From Torreya grandis (taxonomy: Eukaryota; Streptophyta; Pinopsida; Cupressales; Taxaceae), in NCBI GenBank assembly GCA_037957365.1, contig JARHVA010003634.1, positions 391,001 through 455,000 on the forward strand: 64,000 nucleotides of DNA, in the 5' to 3' direction. Under the pieces are notes generated by a model. It did not search any database. It had not been told where the DNA came from and saw only the letters and a program-made list of their open reading frames with translations. The position numbers and the translations under genes were made by a program. Within the stretch, counting starts at the first letter, position 1. Each line of letters starts with the position of its first letter. Positions 23,191 to 34,828 of this stretch are shown in pieces.

Positions 23191-23689
23191 TCAATGATTG
23201 AAAGAATTATTTGGTACTATGATATCTTATTGTGCATAAAATATATATTTTTGAGTTGAGGCATCATACAAAGAAAGACTTGGCTTGTGGAAAAAAAATT
23301 TATAGGGTTCCTCATTGAACCAAGTAGTAGGAATGGAGTTGGGTAAAAAGTCAAAAAATGACAATTTTAAAAAAAATTGTAGATGAGGCCCCAAAAGTCT
23401 TTGGGAGATTTATGTGGGAGAAATAACTTGTAAAATGAAATTATTCAAAATTTCGGTTTCAAATTGTGGTCAACTCTCCCAATCTGACTGGTCAAAGTAA
23501 GTGGAAGAAGTCAAGTTAAGAGGATCTTCAGGGAGATGTTAAGGAGGAATGCAATTTTGAAATTTTGTAAATGTGAAAATTTCAAATTATAATTAGATAT
23601 CTCAAACTTGCTAGTCACCATTGATCACCATGAGGTCCTAGTGCAAAAGGGAACTTTTAGGGCCATTTCAAATTTTGCACTTTTACAAA

Positions 23690-24300
23690 TTGTGAATTGT
23701 AGTTGGAGTTCCCATTTTTGTGATGAAACTTTTGAGGTGAATTGCAACTATGAACTACAAGTTTTAAATTTACAATTTGTAAATTAAAGTTGGATTTCCC
23801 ATTTCCCTAAGGGAACTTTTGAGGGGAATTATAATTATGAATTTCAATTTTCAAATTTGCACAATATAAATTACAGTTGGAGTTTCCATTTCCCTAAGTG
23901 AAAATTTCAAGGCAACAACAATTGTGAATTACAATTTGAAAATTACAAATTATTGTTGGAGTTCCCATTTCCCTAAGGGAACTTTTTAGGGGAACTAAAA
24001 CTGTGAATTTCAATGTTGCAATTTACAAATTGCATAACTATTGTTGATTTCCAAGTTTTTCCAATACAAAGAAAATTGCAATATTGTAAATGAGAGCCAA
24101 ATTTCCCCAAAACAAAGAAAATTAAAAAATTAAAATAGGACATGGATTTACCCAAAACAAATAAAATTTCAAAATTACTATTGAGTTCTATATTTTACCA
24201 ATACAAAGAAAATTCTAAAATTAAAAATGAGACTTGAATTTACCCAAAACAAAGAAAAATGCAAATATGCAAAAAAGGACCAATTTTTTTCAAAAAGGCT
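23690..24300 (+). repeat. Two adjacent tandem arrays in U3, LTR copy A
   Basis: Array 1 has four units of about 78-87 bp (starts near 23701, 23788, 23875 and 23953). Each has GTTGGAGTTCCCATTTCCCT followed by AAGGGAAC and AGGGGAA, then runs of AATTTACAAATT type. GTTCCC and GGGAAC can pair, and TTCCCTAAGGGAA is nearly palindromic. Array 2 (about 24040-24300) has shorter units containing CCAATACAAAGAAAATT or CCCAAAACAAAGAAAATT. They lie 0.6-1.2 kb upstream of the TATA box. Confidence 0.8.
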
Positions 24301-24920
24301 AAAAAGTTAGAATTAATGAATTTATGCATTATGAAATAAAATTGAAAAAATAAAATTTGAAAAAATCATATTGGAGCAAAAAATCAAAAAGGTAAAAATA
24401 ACTTAAGTATTTCATTTTCCATTATTTTTCTTGTTCAAACACCTCCATGGGAGAAATATTGTAGGTCCACAAGGTCAAGGTGGGTCATTTGAAATATGCC
24501 ATGCATTTGGGGTGTTCAAATATAATCATTACAAGGAAAGTTTATTATTTGCCATGCATAAAAGGTAGGGTAGTTGTCCAAGAAGATTCGAGATTTATAA
24601 ATGAGTGGTCAAAGGCACATCCATGTACTTGCAAAAGAAGACAAAGAGATTGTTTGGCTCAAAAGGCTTAATATTCTCCTTCCAACTCATGTAAAATGCA
24701 TTTCCAACCAAGAAATCAAAGGTTTATTTTAAAATATTCATGATAACGTATAGAGGTAGTTACAACAATGATTTTACTTACAAAATAAAAAAGATTATAG
24801 GCACGGCAAGGATCATTTTATAGTTAGGAGCATCTTGGTAGAGCTTTGAGTGTTGACTATAATTTTTCAATAATGCAAATTGCAACCCATATTCTTGGAT
24901 TATAAAAAGTGTTAAAAATG

Positions 24921-24928
24921 TATAAATA
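24921..24928 (+). promoter_or_regulatory. TATA box, G2 LTR copy A
   Basis: TATAAATA in the context AAAATGTATAAATAGATGG is conserved at 31754 and 49144. It marks the U3/R border region. The captured kinase therefore lies in U3. Confidence 0.6.
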
Positions 24929-25663
24929 GATGGATTTTCCTCTATTTTAAGGTTATTGTTGGTCTTTTCATTCTATCTATGTCTAGATTCTTTAAAATTT
25001 TGGGATCCATTGTTGTGTGTATGTATTATCTCCCTTGCTAAGGTGATTATAGATGTACATCCATTAGAAATATTTGAGATCATTTCTAATATGTCTCCCC
25101 TATCCAATAAGGAATAAACTAACCATGTTTGTCCTCATATAAACATTCTAGATAATTAACGTATGTAAGGTTTATTTATAAAGTCAATGAAAATGCTTAT
25201 GGTTTTTACTATTACCTATTGATAAAGTGTAGTAATATGTTTTATAAACATTTTTAATTGGATATCTATTTTTATTCTCATTATTGGATGTGACTTAGAT
25301 CATTTGTTCATTCTGTGTGACAACCCTTCCTAGGTGGAGTGAATATGTTTGGTTGTGTCTTTTTCATAATTTGGTTTCCTTGTGCCAAAAATCCCTAGGG
25401 AGATTGAATTGTAGTATCACTCCATTTTATAAAGCTACCCATTAAGTCCTCTCACATTGGTTTAGGTAGAGCCAAAAGTAGTAGGGAACTGACCATACCC
25501 TCTATCAGTAGCCCCTAGTCATTGTCTACATTTGATTCATCTGTGTACTAACCCATTCTCTAATTATAATGACATATCAATGGGTTTACCATCTAAATTT
25601 GCCATTTTATGAAGTCTGCAAGGTCGAGCAAAAGAGGTGTATAATTGGGAACCAACACTCGAT

Positions 25664-25683
25664 TGGCACTATTTTTTAGGATA
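25664..25683 (+). other. Primer binding site, G2 copy A (decayed, tRNA-Asp type)
   Basis: TGGCACTATTTTTTAGGATA follows the LTR end after six bases. It resembles the complement of the tRNA-Asp(GUC) 3' end, in which C and G positions have turned to T and A. Confidence 0.6.
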
Positions 25684-26546
25684 ATTCTTGTCACTCATGT
25701 TACTAAAGACTCTTGTAGAGAAATAGAAGTTTTAGGTTATAAAAATTCTCTATATTAGAATATTTGATGCAAGTAATCTCAACTACATTGTCAAACAAAG
25801 TTTGTTTGTATTATTTCACGAGTTTTAAAATTGAGGTTATTTTAGTTTGATTCACTACTTCGAGCCATTAACAATAACGACACTCTATTGGGAAACTTAT
25901 CATTAATTTTAGAGATTTGATAATTGAATTATGTTGTATTTTTTGTAAAGAGTTGTTAACTTGTGCATGTTAGAAGGTGATTTCCCCTTTTGAACACAAC
26001 TCTAAAAATTTCAGTATCTTTTCTTTTTATATCATCAATAATCTTTAGAAAAGTATGTTTTCAACATATATCACAACTAGTTTGTAAACTTTTATATTAT
26101 TGAATTTTTAATCTAGTGGTGACTCTAACTTTATCACCTAGTTTCAAGGAAGATCAATGCATATTTTGAGTACCTTTGTTAAGTTTCAGCTTTGAATGTT
26201 TTCTTGCTTGTAAATCTAGAAGGGTTGAGATCATCCCTCAAAGGTGACTCATTAGAAAAATTATTTCACCCTTAAGTATTAATCAAATAAAAAGGAGACA
26301 AGTTTGGAGGCCAATTGAAGGATAAAGTTTAGATGAAAAGGAGTGTCTATATTGCCCAAATTATGATAATCTTGAACTTTTTGTTGAACTTCCTATTATT
26401 GAGGACTATCATAGATCTCCAAATAATTTAGAATCATATAGTCAAATTTATTATCTAGCTCCTTCTTAACTAGTTGAATACCCTCTTATGTTTTATCCAC
26501 AGAAGCCGCCTCACTTACCCCCTCACAACCCTTTACCATTTGTAGT
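25684..26546 (+). other. G2 leader and start of gag, copy A
   Basis: This is untranslated leader followed, from about 26330, by the first codons of gag (CDNLERYAKLP-like, YHRSLNNLESYS-like). The reading frame is cut at 26546 by a copia LTR. It matches 33062-33919. Confidence 0.65.
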
Positions 26547-27430
26547 TGTTAAGCATAGCCTTATGCTGAGAGGGGAGTGAATCAGTATAACATAATCTTT
26601 TAATATTTTCAAATTTAATCAACCAAAAAAACCATAAATGTTCAAGATCTAGAAATTAATAACATAAGGGAACACAAGATTTATTTGAAAACCCTTTTAG
26701 GAGAAAACCATGGCAAAACATTACTTATATATATATAACTCTTTTACAATATTTGTAGGCACCAACCTATTAAAGACACCAATCCCTAAACAAAGAAACA
26801 AATCAATAAATTTGTGAGCACCCACCCAATAGAGACACTAATCCCCTTCATGAAGCACTAACTTAGCCATTTTGTGAGCACCGATCCATAGGAGCACCAA
26901 CCCCTAAACTATGAGGCATTAACCCCAGGAAAAATTGATTCCACCATGTGTGATTTCTTCTCTAATCGAATGATGGCTTTGAATCTCTTACACTTTCTCT
27001 CTCAATGGTTTTTATATTCTTTCCACTCTCCTATCTTTCAAAATTCACAAATAATATTCTTGATTAAAATAAATCTACCCTTCACACTTCTTTTATTAAG
27101 ATATATTCTATTTAATTTTTTGCCCTTTCTCTCTTCCTTCTCTCTAACCATTATTTGATATTCATTTGAATCAAATGTTTGTTATACTTCCACATCTCTT
27201 CTCCCTTATATAGCCTTTAAAGGATGTGTCCCATCCAAGAGGTACCTATTCACCAAGAGATGTGACCATTGACATTTCTATTAACATTTTCATCAAAATT
27301 TCCATTCACTTCCATCAACATTTATGTTCACTTCTATCAACATTTCTATTCACTTCTATTAATAATTCCATTCACTTCTGGTAATAATTCCATTTAACAT
27401 TCTAGTCATATCCATTACAATTCCTTTGAC
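26547..27430 (-). repeat. Partial copia LTR (duplicate of C2 LTR)
   Basis: It starts TGTTAAGCATAGCC and matches 33920-34807, but lacks the last ~21 bp of that LTR. Because it occupies the same gag site, it is a duplicated piece of C2, not an independent solo LTR. Confidence 0.75.
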
Positions 27431-28276
27431 ATCAAAGAAATGGTCTGCCATGTGGAGAAGGTCAAACAACAAAATAAGAATAAAACAAGGTAAAGTTTTA
27501 AAAAGGGAATCAATGTGGAGGTGTCCACATGGAAACAACAGTGGTCAAACATCAATGTCTTGTGTCACCCCTTTAAGAAACCATCCTACATGGAGGCATA
27601 TACCTGTATGGAGATATAAGAAATATCAAACCCTATTCAATGTTACTCTTACCACGTGGATACAAAAAATAAAACCAAGTCAGAAGATATTAATGCATTG
27701 GTCAATGTGAAACCTAGTGCATATTTTGGGGTTGAATATAAAGTTGACCAATTGCAAAATATGTTTAAAATTTCCACCAGAAGTTTGGGGGGTAAAATGT
27801 AGATTACATTTGTAGATGTAAAAGTCTGTGGGGATTTCTATAGGAAATACACATGACCAAGTATAATTTTATAAATTGTAAATTGCAAATTATTTATCAT
27901 TCTCTGAAACCCACAACATAAAGGCATAACAGAATGATAGAGAAATGGAGCCTAGAAGTGATTTTAAAAATTACTAAATTATAAGTTGCTTCTAAAGTTT
28001 TGAATCTTATAAAAGGAAAGAGGATGGTGTAATGTTGAGGGTTGACCATAGTTTGAATAGATAATTAAGAAAAATGTAGTGTCTGGCACAAAACTAGAGT
28101 TAGGATGCAACTTCGTAATTTTCTAAGTCAAATTGCCCATGAACCACTAGATGTGAATGGAAAGAATAATTTTTTTAAAAATTAAGAAGTGTGCCTTTTT
28201 AAGGTCAAGGGAGAGTGAGTACTTGGTTAAAGAGGTGGTTGAGAGGTTGAGGAAGCCCAAATAAAAAATTATGTGG

Positions 28277-29090
28277 AAATGAATAACTGATGGCTTCCCA
28301 GTCATGGGCAACACACTTGTATCATTTTTGACAAACTTGAACCAAGCCTATATAAAATTCTATGGAAAAATAACTTTTACCCATATCCCATTGGTCTTGT
28401 TTGTGAGATTGGAATATAATATATGGAGTCGATAGCATATATGCATGATACATGATTTGAAACTTGTCCATACATTTTTAAATCCTAAAAATACACTTTT
28501 AGTTTTACTAGACTTTGTCAAAGCTCCTAATTATAAGGGCACAAAGAGATTAATAAAATATAATTTTAAGTCACTATTGAAGTCAAGTGTAAAAAATTTG
28601 ATTTATTTTAGAAGCACTATATTTGAGGATCAAGATAACACTTTAGTGATCTCAACCAGACATTATCGTGCTCCTGAGGTTATTCTAGGTCTTGGATGAG
28701 CTATCATTGTGATAAATGGAGTGTGGGATGCATACCTGTAGAGATATACATGAGAGAGACCTTGTTTCAAACCAATGAAACATTATAAAATCTTTCTATG
28801 ATGGAATGAGTCTTGGGGAAATTGCCTAGATATATGATAAAGAAGGTAGATGGTAGATTGGGTAAATATTTTAGATAGAACATGATTGCATTGGCCAGAA
28901 GGGACATCTTCAAGGGAGAGAATTTGAGCAGTGAGGAAGTTGTCAAAAATTAGGAATTTGATCAAGAAACATGTTAATTAGTCAAATAGTTTCCTTATTG
29001 ACTTGTTACAAATACTTCCCAATTTTGAACCTTTAGAGAGGATGATAGGTCAAGAAGATTTGAGTCATCCATATTCAAAGTCAAAGAAAA
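28277..29090 (+). pseudogene. Captured LAMMER (AFC-type) kinase domain, copy 2
   Basis: Readable pieces are HDLKLVHTFLNPKNTLLV, NLIYFRSTIFEDQDN, STRHYRAPEVILGLG (open at 28445-28699), then a 1-base shift, WSVGCIPVEIYMRETLFQT and MIKKVDGRLGKYF. The catalytic-loop Asp is replaced by Phe and DFG has become YFR, so this copy is catalytically dead apart from its stops. The STRHYRAPE segment is better preserved than in copy 1. Confidence 0.85.
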
Positions 29091-29149
29091 TTATACAAGG
29101 AAATAAAATGTTGCACACAGCCTATAGCGAATCAGTATAATGAGATCAA

Positions 29150-30240
29150 TTATTAGGTTTTTGGGTCAGATGCTTCATACTCATGAGGATTTGGATTTTA
29201 CATACTTGGGGTTGTGGAACCCTAGAATTAGAAAAGTGATCTTTTATATAAGTTTGGCATTTATGACCTCTAATCTCCCTTATAATTTCCACATCTTATG
29301 AATCTATTTGCTCCGTATGTCTTTGATAATCCTTGCATGCTATAATGGAATTACATGGGAGAGATTTTATAGATAGAGTGAAAATACAAGGAAGTAAAGC
29401 TATTCTAGGATCTTGGATTTTAATTCCACTAAGAGTGCTTAAATTATCGATAACAATCTTTGAAATGTAAGTGTGGAGGTATTGACTAGTTGGGTACTAT
29501 TTGGCTATCCATAATTTAGTAGGAAACCTCGGTAAAGGAGGTTACTAAGAAGTGCATGAAAAAATAAAGGGATAGATAAAAGAGGATGTCCTTGCAGTTA
29601 TTTGAAAATGTTTTCTTTGACATTGAGGAATTGCATGAAAAATGTGAAATGTCTCCAAGGGATATAATGTATTGCCATGACACTCACTATTAAAAATTGA
29701 TTTAAAAATATGGTGGATCTATTAGCACTATGAATTAGCTTCAAGTCCTACTCTGGCAATGGTTGTTGAGATTTGTCTTGAAAATCTAGTAGAGAAGCAT
29801 GAATTACCCAGTGATATCAAATACCAAAATAAATGGATCAATGCTAGAACCACAATAGAAGAGGCTTTTAAAACTTTTTCAATTCTCCAAAAAGATACCT
29901 AATATCATGTAATTAATGCCTAAATGTAAGAGAGACTTGAATAGTTTGAAGACTATATGTTAGGTCATCATATTTGCTTATCCTGGTATCAATGATTGAA
30001 ATACTTATTTGGTACTATGGTATCTTATTGTGCATAAAATATAGATTTTTGAGTTGAGGCATCATACAGAGAAAGACTTGGCTTGTGGAAAAAAACTTCT
30101 ACAGGGTTCCTCATTGAACAAGGTAGAAGGAATGGAGTTGGGTGAAAAGTCAAAGAATGTCAATTTTAGAAAAAAATTTGTAGATAAGGCCCAAAAAGTC
30201 TTTAGGAGATTTATGTGGGAGAAACAACTTGTAAAATGAA
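29150..30240 (+). pseudogene. Unidentified coding-like region after the kinase, LTR copy B
   Basis: It is equivalent to 22320-23400. An open piece at 30054-30239 (61 codons) reads MRHHTEKDLACGKKLLQGSS followed by LNKVEGMELGEKSKNVNF. The matching frame is partly kept at 47520-47700 in the 3' LTR (LNKVAGMELGEMSKNGTS). No family is recognised. Confidence 0.4.
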
Positions 30241-30479
30241 AGTCTTCAAAATGTAAGTTGCAAATTGTGGTCAACTTTCCCAATCTGACTGGACAAAGTA
30301 AGTGGAGAAAGTCAACTTTAGAGTATATTTAGGGAGATGTTGAGGAGGAATGCAATTTTGAAATTTTGTAAATGTGAAAATTTCAAATTATACTTAGATA
30401 TCTCAAACCTGCTAGTCACCATTGATCAACATGAGGTCCTAGTGAAAAGGGGAACTTTCAAGGCCAATTAAAATTTTGC

Positions 30480-31090
30480 ACTTTTACAAATTGTGAATTG
30501 TAGTTGGAGTTCCCATTTCCATGATGGAACTTTTGAGGTGAATTGAAACTATGAACTAAATTTTTTAAATTTACAATTTGTAAATTAAATTTGGAGTTCC
30601 CATTCCCCTGAGGGAACTTTTGAGGGGAATTATAATTATGAATTTCAATTTGAAAATTTGCACATTATAAATTATAGTTGGAGTTTCCATTTCCATAAGG
30701 GAACTTTTTGAGGTAACTACAATTATGAATTACAATTTGAAAATTACAAATTACAGTTGAAGTTCCCATTTCCCTGAGGGAACTTTTTTGGCGAACTAAA
30801 ACTGTGAATTTCAATTTTGCAATTTACAAATTGCAAAACTACTATTGAGTTCCAAGTTTCTCCAATACAAATAAAATTGCAAAATTGTAAATGAGAGCCA
30901 GATTTCACCAAAACAAAGAAACTTAAAAAATTAAAATAGGACATGGATTTACCCAAAACAAATAAAATTGTATAATTGCTATTGAGTTCTAGATTTTCCC
31001 AATACAAAGAAAATTCTAAAACTAAAAATGAGACTTGAATTTACCCAAAACAAAGAAAAATGCAAATATTCAAGAGGGACCAAATTTTTT
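30480..31090 (+). repeat. Tandem arrays in U3, LTR copy B
   Basis: It has the same two arrays as 23690-24300. GTTGGAGTTCCCATT-type units occur near 30500, 30592, 30677 and 30755, followed by CCAATACAAA/CCCAAAACAAA units to about 31090. Confidence 0.75.
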
Positions 31091-31753
31091 CCAAAAGGCC
31101 AAAAAATTAAAATTAATGAATTTATGCATTAAGAAATGTGGAGGCAACCCTAAAATCCAAAAATTGAAAAAATAAAATGTGAAAAAAGCATACTGGAGCC
31201 AAAAATCAAAAAGGTAAAAATAACCTAAGTATTTCATTTTTCATTATTTTTCTTGTTCAAACACCTCCATGGGAGAAATATTACAGGTCCACAAGGTCAA
31301 GCTAGGCCATTTGAAAGAATATTTATAAATATGCCATGAATTTGGGGTGTTCAAATGCAATCATTACAAGGCAAGGTTATTATCTAGCATGCATAAAAGG
31401 TAGGGTGGTTGTCCAAGAAGATTCAAGATTTACAAATGAGTAGTCAAAGGCACATCCATGTAGTTGCAAAAGAAGACAGATATTGTTTGGCTCAAAAGGC
31501 TTAACATTCTCCTTCCAACTCATGTAAAATGCATTTCCAACCAAGATATCAAAGGTTTATTTGAAAATATTCATCATTACATATAGAGGTAGTTACAGCA
31601 ATGATTTTACTTGAAAAATAAAGAAGATTATAGGCATGGCAAGGAGCATTTTCTAGTTAGGAGCATCTTGGTAGAGCTTTGAGTGTTGACTATAATTTTT
31701 CAATATTATAAATTGCAACCCATATTCTTGGATTATAAAAAGTGTTAAAAATG

Positions 31754-31761
31754 TATAAATA
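31754..31761 (+). promoter_or_regulatory. TATA box, G2 LTR copy B
   Basis: TATAAATA in the same context as 24921. Confidence 0.55.
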
Positions 31762-33040
31762 AATGGATTGTCCTCTATTTTAAGGTTATTGTTGGCCTTT
31801 TCATTCTATCTAAGTCTAGGTTCTTCAAAATGTTGGGATCCATTATTGTGTGTATGTATTATCTCCCTTGCTAAGGTGATTATAGCAGTACATCGATTAG
31901 CAATATTTGAGATCATTTCTAATGTCTCCCGTATCCAACAAGGAACAAACTAACCATGTTTGTCCTCATATAAACATTCTAGATAATTAACGCATGTAAG
32001 GCTTGTTTATAAAGTTAATAAAAATGCTTGTGGCTTTTACTATTTCTTATTGATGAATTACAGTAATATGTTTTATAAATGTTTTTCATTGGATATCTAG
32101 TTTTATGCTCATTACTAGTTTTCATCATGGGCTTAGATCTAGTTTATAAACCTCTTTCTACATTTTATTTGGAAATATGTCATTGAATATCCTTTTAGGG
32201 CACCCTGGGTTTATGAATTCAATAGGAAAAACTATTCGAGGTTCTAAGTGCAGTTTATGTTCTAGTTTATCAAGAATCATTTGGGTGTTTAACTTTCATT
32301 GGCATCAATAAATCAAATCAATCTTGGTAGTTCCCATTAGCTTGCATCTAAGTTTTTCTACATCTTTGCAAAGGAATAATTTCATGAATGTTGAAATAAT
32401 CCCTGCTATTTGAAAACCACCACCACACCACTCCTTTTTTATGACTATCTAACTTATCCTACATGTCCTACCCTATAAATAATACCCCTTGTTAAATGTC
32501 ATTATTATTATTTTATTACATATGCATAGATCTTCTACTTGATGTGTGTTTATGTTTTGTGCTTTTAAGCCTACTATTGTAGTCTCCAATTAATCCACTT
32601 GTTGTTTAAAAATTATTTAGAATGACGGTTGAAATAACATCCCTATTTGTCTTTAATAGCTTATATGTGACTTAGATCATTTGTTCATTATGTGTGACAA
32701 CCCTTCCCAGGTGGAGTGAATATTTTTGGTTGTGTCTTTGTCATATTTTGGTTTCCTTGTGCTAAAAGTCCCGATGGAGATTGAATTATAGTATCAATCC
32801 ATGTTATAAAGCTACCCCTTAGGTCCTCTCAATTGGTTCAGGTAAAGCCAAAAGTAGTAGGGAGCTAGCCATGCCTTCTATCAGTAGCCCCTAATCATTG
32901 TCTACATTTGAATCATCTGTGTGCTAACCCGTTCTCTAACTACAATGATATATAAATGGGTTTACCATCCACATTTTCCATTTTTATCAAGTCTGCAAGG
33001 TTGAGTGAAAGAGGTGTAGAATTGGGAACCAACACTCAAC

Positions 33041-33060
33041 TGGCACTATTTTTGGGGATA
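33041..33060 (+). other. Primer binding site, G2 copy B (tRNA-Asp type)
   Basis: TGGCACTATTTTTGGGGATA lies six bases after the LTR end. It is the clearer of the two sites: GGGGAT at the 3' side is intact and the changed positions are all transitions from the tRNA-Asp(GUC) complement. Confidence 0.65.
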
Positions 33061-33699
33061 ATTCTTGTCAGTCATGTTGCTAAGGACTCTTATAGAGAGA
33101 TAGAAGTTTTATGTTATAAAAATTCTCTATATTATAATATTTGATGAAAGTAATCTCAACTACATTTCAAACAAAGTTTGTTTATATTATTTCATGAGTT
33201 TAAAAATTGAGGTTAGTTTAGTTTGATTCACTACTTTGAGATGTTAAGAATAGTAACACTCCACTGGGAAACTTATCATAATTTGAGAGATTTGATAATT
33301 GAATTATGCTATATTTTTTTTAGATTTGTTAACTTGTGCATGTTAGAAGGTTATTTCCCCTTTTGAACACCACTCTAAAAATTTTAACATCTTTTCTTTC
33401 TATCTCATCAATAATCTTTAGAAAAGTATGTTTTCAAAATATATCACAACCAGTTTTTAAAATTTTATATTATATAATTTTTTATCTAATGGTGACTCCA
33501 ACTTTATCACCTAGTTTCAAGGAAGATCAGTGCCTATTTTGAGTACCTTTGTTAAGTTTTAGCTTTTAATGTTTTTTTGCTTGTAAATCTGGAAGGGTTG
33601 AGATCATCCTTCAAAGGTGACTCATCAAAAATATTGTTTCACCCTTAAGTATTAATCAAATAAAAAGGAGACATGTTTGGAGGCCAATTGAAAGATAAA
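33061..33699 (+). other. G2 leader, copy B
   Basis: This is an untranslated-looking leader between the primer site and gag. It is homologous to 25684-26330. No gene is seen. Confidence 0.5.
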
Positions 33700-33919
33700 G
33701 TTTAGATGAAAAGGAGTGTCTATATTTCCAAGATTGTGATAATCTTGAACGTTATGCTAAACTTCCTATTATTGAGGACTATCATAGATCTCTAAATAAC
33801 TTAGAATCATATAGTCCAATTTATTATCCAACTCCTTCTTAACTAGTTGAATCCCCTCTTAAGTTTTATCCACTGAAGCCACCTCACTTACCCCCTAATA
33901 ACCCTTTACCATTTGTAGT
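33700..33919 (+). pseudogene. G2 gag, 5' part (interrupted by C2)
   Basis: The reading QDCDNLERYAKLPIIEDYHR then SPIYYPTPS, stop, LVESPLKFYPLK, PPNNPLPFV runs straight into the copia LTR. After removing C2 and one GTAGT, the frame resumes at 38209 with VEPTIKPIVRHRDQDENECL. Confidence 0.7.
33915..33919 (+). other. Target-site duplication of C2 (left)
   Basis: GTAGT is repeated exactly at 38209-38213, directly outside both C2 ends. Confidence 0.85.
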
Positions 33920-34096
33920 TGTTAAGCATAGCCTTATGCTATGAGGGGGGTGAATCAGTATAACATAATCTTTTAATATTTTCAAATTTAATCAACCACA
34001 ACAGCCATAAATGTTCAAGATCTAGAAACTAATAACACAAGAGAACACAAGATTTATTTGGAAACCCTTTTAGGAGAAAACCATGGCAAAACATTG

Positions 34097-34129
<33 letters not shown>

Positions 34130-34828
34130 CCTACTAAAGACACCAATACCTAAACAAAGAAACAACTCAATAAATTTATGAGCACCCACCCAATAGAGAC
34201 ATTGATCACCTTCACGAAGCACTAAGCTAGCCAATTTGTGAGCATCGACCCACAGGAGCACCAACCCCTAAACTATGAGGCATTGACCCTAAGAAAAATT
34301 GATTCCACTATGTGTGATTGCTTCTTCAATCGAATGATGGCTTTGATTCTCTTTAACTTTCTCTCTCAGTATTTTTTATATTCTTTCTACTCTCTTATCT
34401 TTCAAAAATCTCAAATAATATTCTTCTTTAAAATAAATCTACCCTTCACACTTCTTTTCTTAAGAGATATTCTATTTCATTTTTTGCCCTTCCTCTCTTC
34501 CTTCTCTCTCACCATTATATGATATTCATTTAAATCAAATGTTTTTTATACTTCCACATCTCTTCTCCCTTATATAACCTTTAAAGGATGTTTCCAATCC
34601 AAGAGGTACCTATTCACCAAGAGATGTGACCATTGACATTTCTGTTGACATTTCTATTAACATTTTCATCAAAATTTCCATTCACTTCCATCAAAATTTA
34701 CATTCACTTCTATCAACATTTCTATTCACTTCTGATGATAATTCCTTTCACTTATGGAAATAATTCCATTTAGCATTCTTGTCATATCCATTAAAATTCC
34801 TTTGACATAAATGATAATTATTCCAACA
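33920..34828 (-). repeat. C2 3' LTR
   Basis: On the minus strand it starts TGTTGGAATAATTATCA and ends at GCTTAACA. A TA run lies at 34099-34129. Purine-rich AAAGGGGTATAT (minus strand) is next to it inside the element, as expected for the polypurine tract. Confidence 0.85.
34099..34129. repeat. (TA)n microsatellite
   Basis: Pure alternating TA of about 31 bp inside the C2 3' LTR. It is longer than in the duplicate at 26728 and shorter than in the other LTR at 37400. Confidence 0.95.

Larger units (their letters stand above)
20196..25657 (+). repeat. G2 5' LTR, copy A (about 5.5 kb)
   Basis: Homology to the 3' LTR (44468-50424) runs from the TGTT start to the ACCAACA end. It contains the kinase fragment (21443-22260), an unidentified coding-like region (22320-23190), tandem arrays (23690-24300) and a TATA box (24921). 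About 540 bp present in the other copies (32110-32650 in copy B) is missing near 25286, a clean internal deletion. Confidence 0.85.
20594..27430 (+). repeat. Tandem duplication unit 1 (6.8 kb)
   Basis: It extends from inside the G2 LTR through the leader and gag start to 884 bp into a copia LTR. It matches 27431-34807 nearly throughout. The junction at about 27430 joins copia LTR sequence (CCTTTGACAT) to G2 LTR sequence (ATCAAAG) with only 2-3 bp of overlap. The copia LTR occupies the same site in both units, so this is duplication, not repeated insertion. Confidence 0.8.
27431..33034 (+). repeat. G2 5' LTR, copy B (5' truncated)
   Basis: It starts at the position equivalent to 20594 in copy A and ends GGGAACCAACA. 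It keeps the 540 bp (about 32110-32650) that copy A lost. It contains the second kinase fragment, the arrays and TATA box, and is followed by its own primer site. Confidence 0.85.
27431..34807 (+). repeat. Tandem duplication unit 2 (7.4 kb)
   Basis: This is the partner of 20594-27430. It continues into the rest of C2 and the body of G2, so it is the original arrangement on its right side. Unit 1 is shorter mainly because of the 540 bp deletion. Confidence 0.8.

Noticed and set aside
23690..24300. CRISPR-like array
   Set aside because: Units are adjacent and diverged without unique spacers of constant length, and the context is a plant LTR.
26547..27430. Independent solo LTR of a copia element
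   Set aside because: It sits at the same gag position as the full C2 element and is followed abruptly by G2 LTR sequence, so it is part of the tandem duplication.
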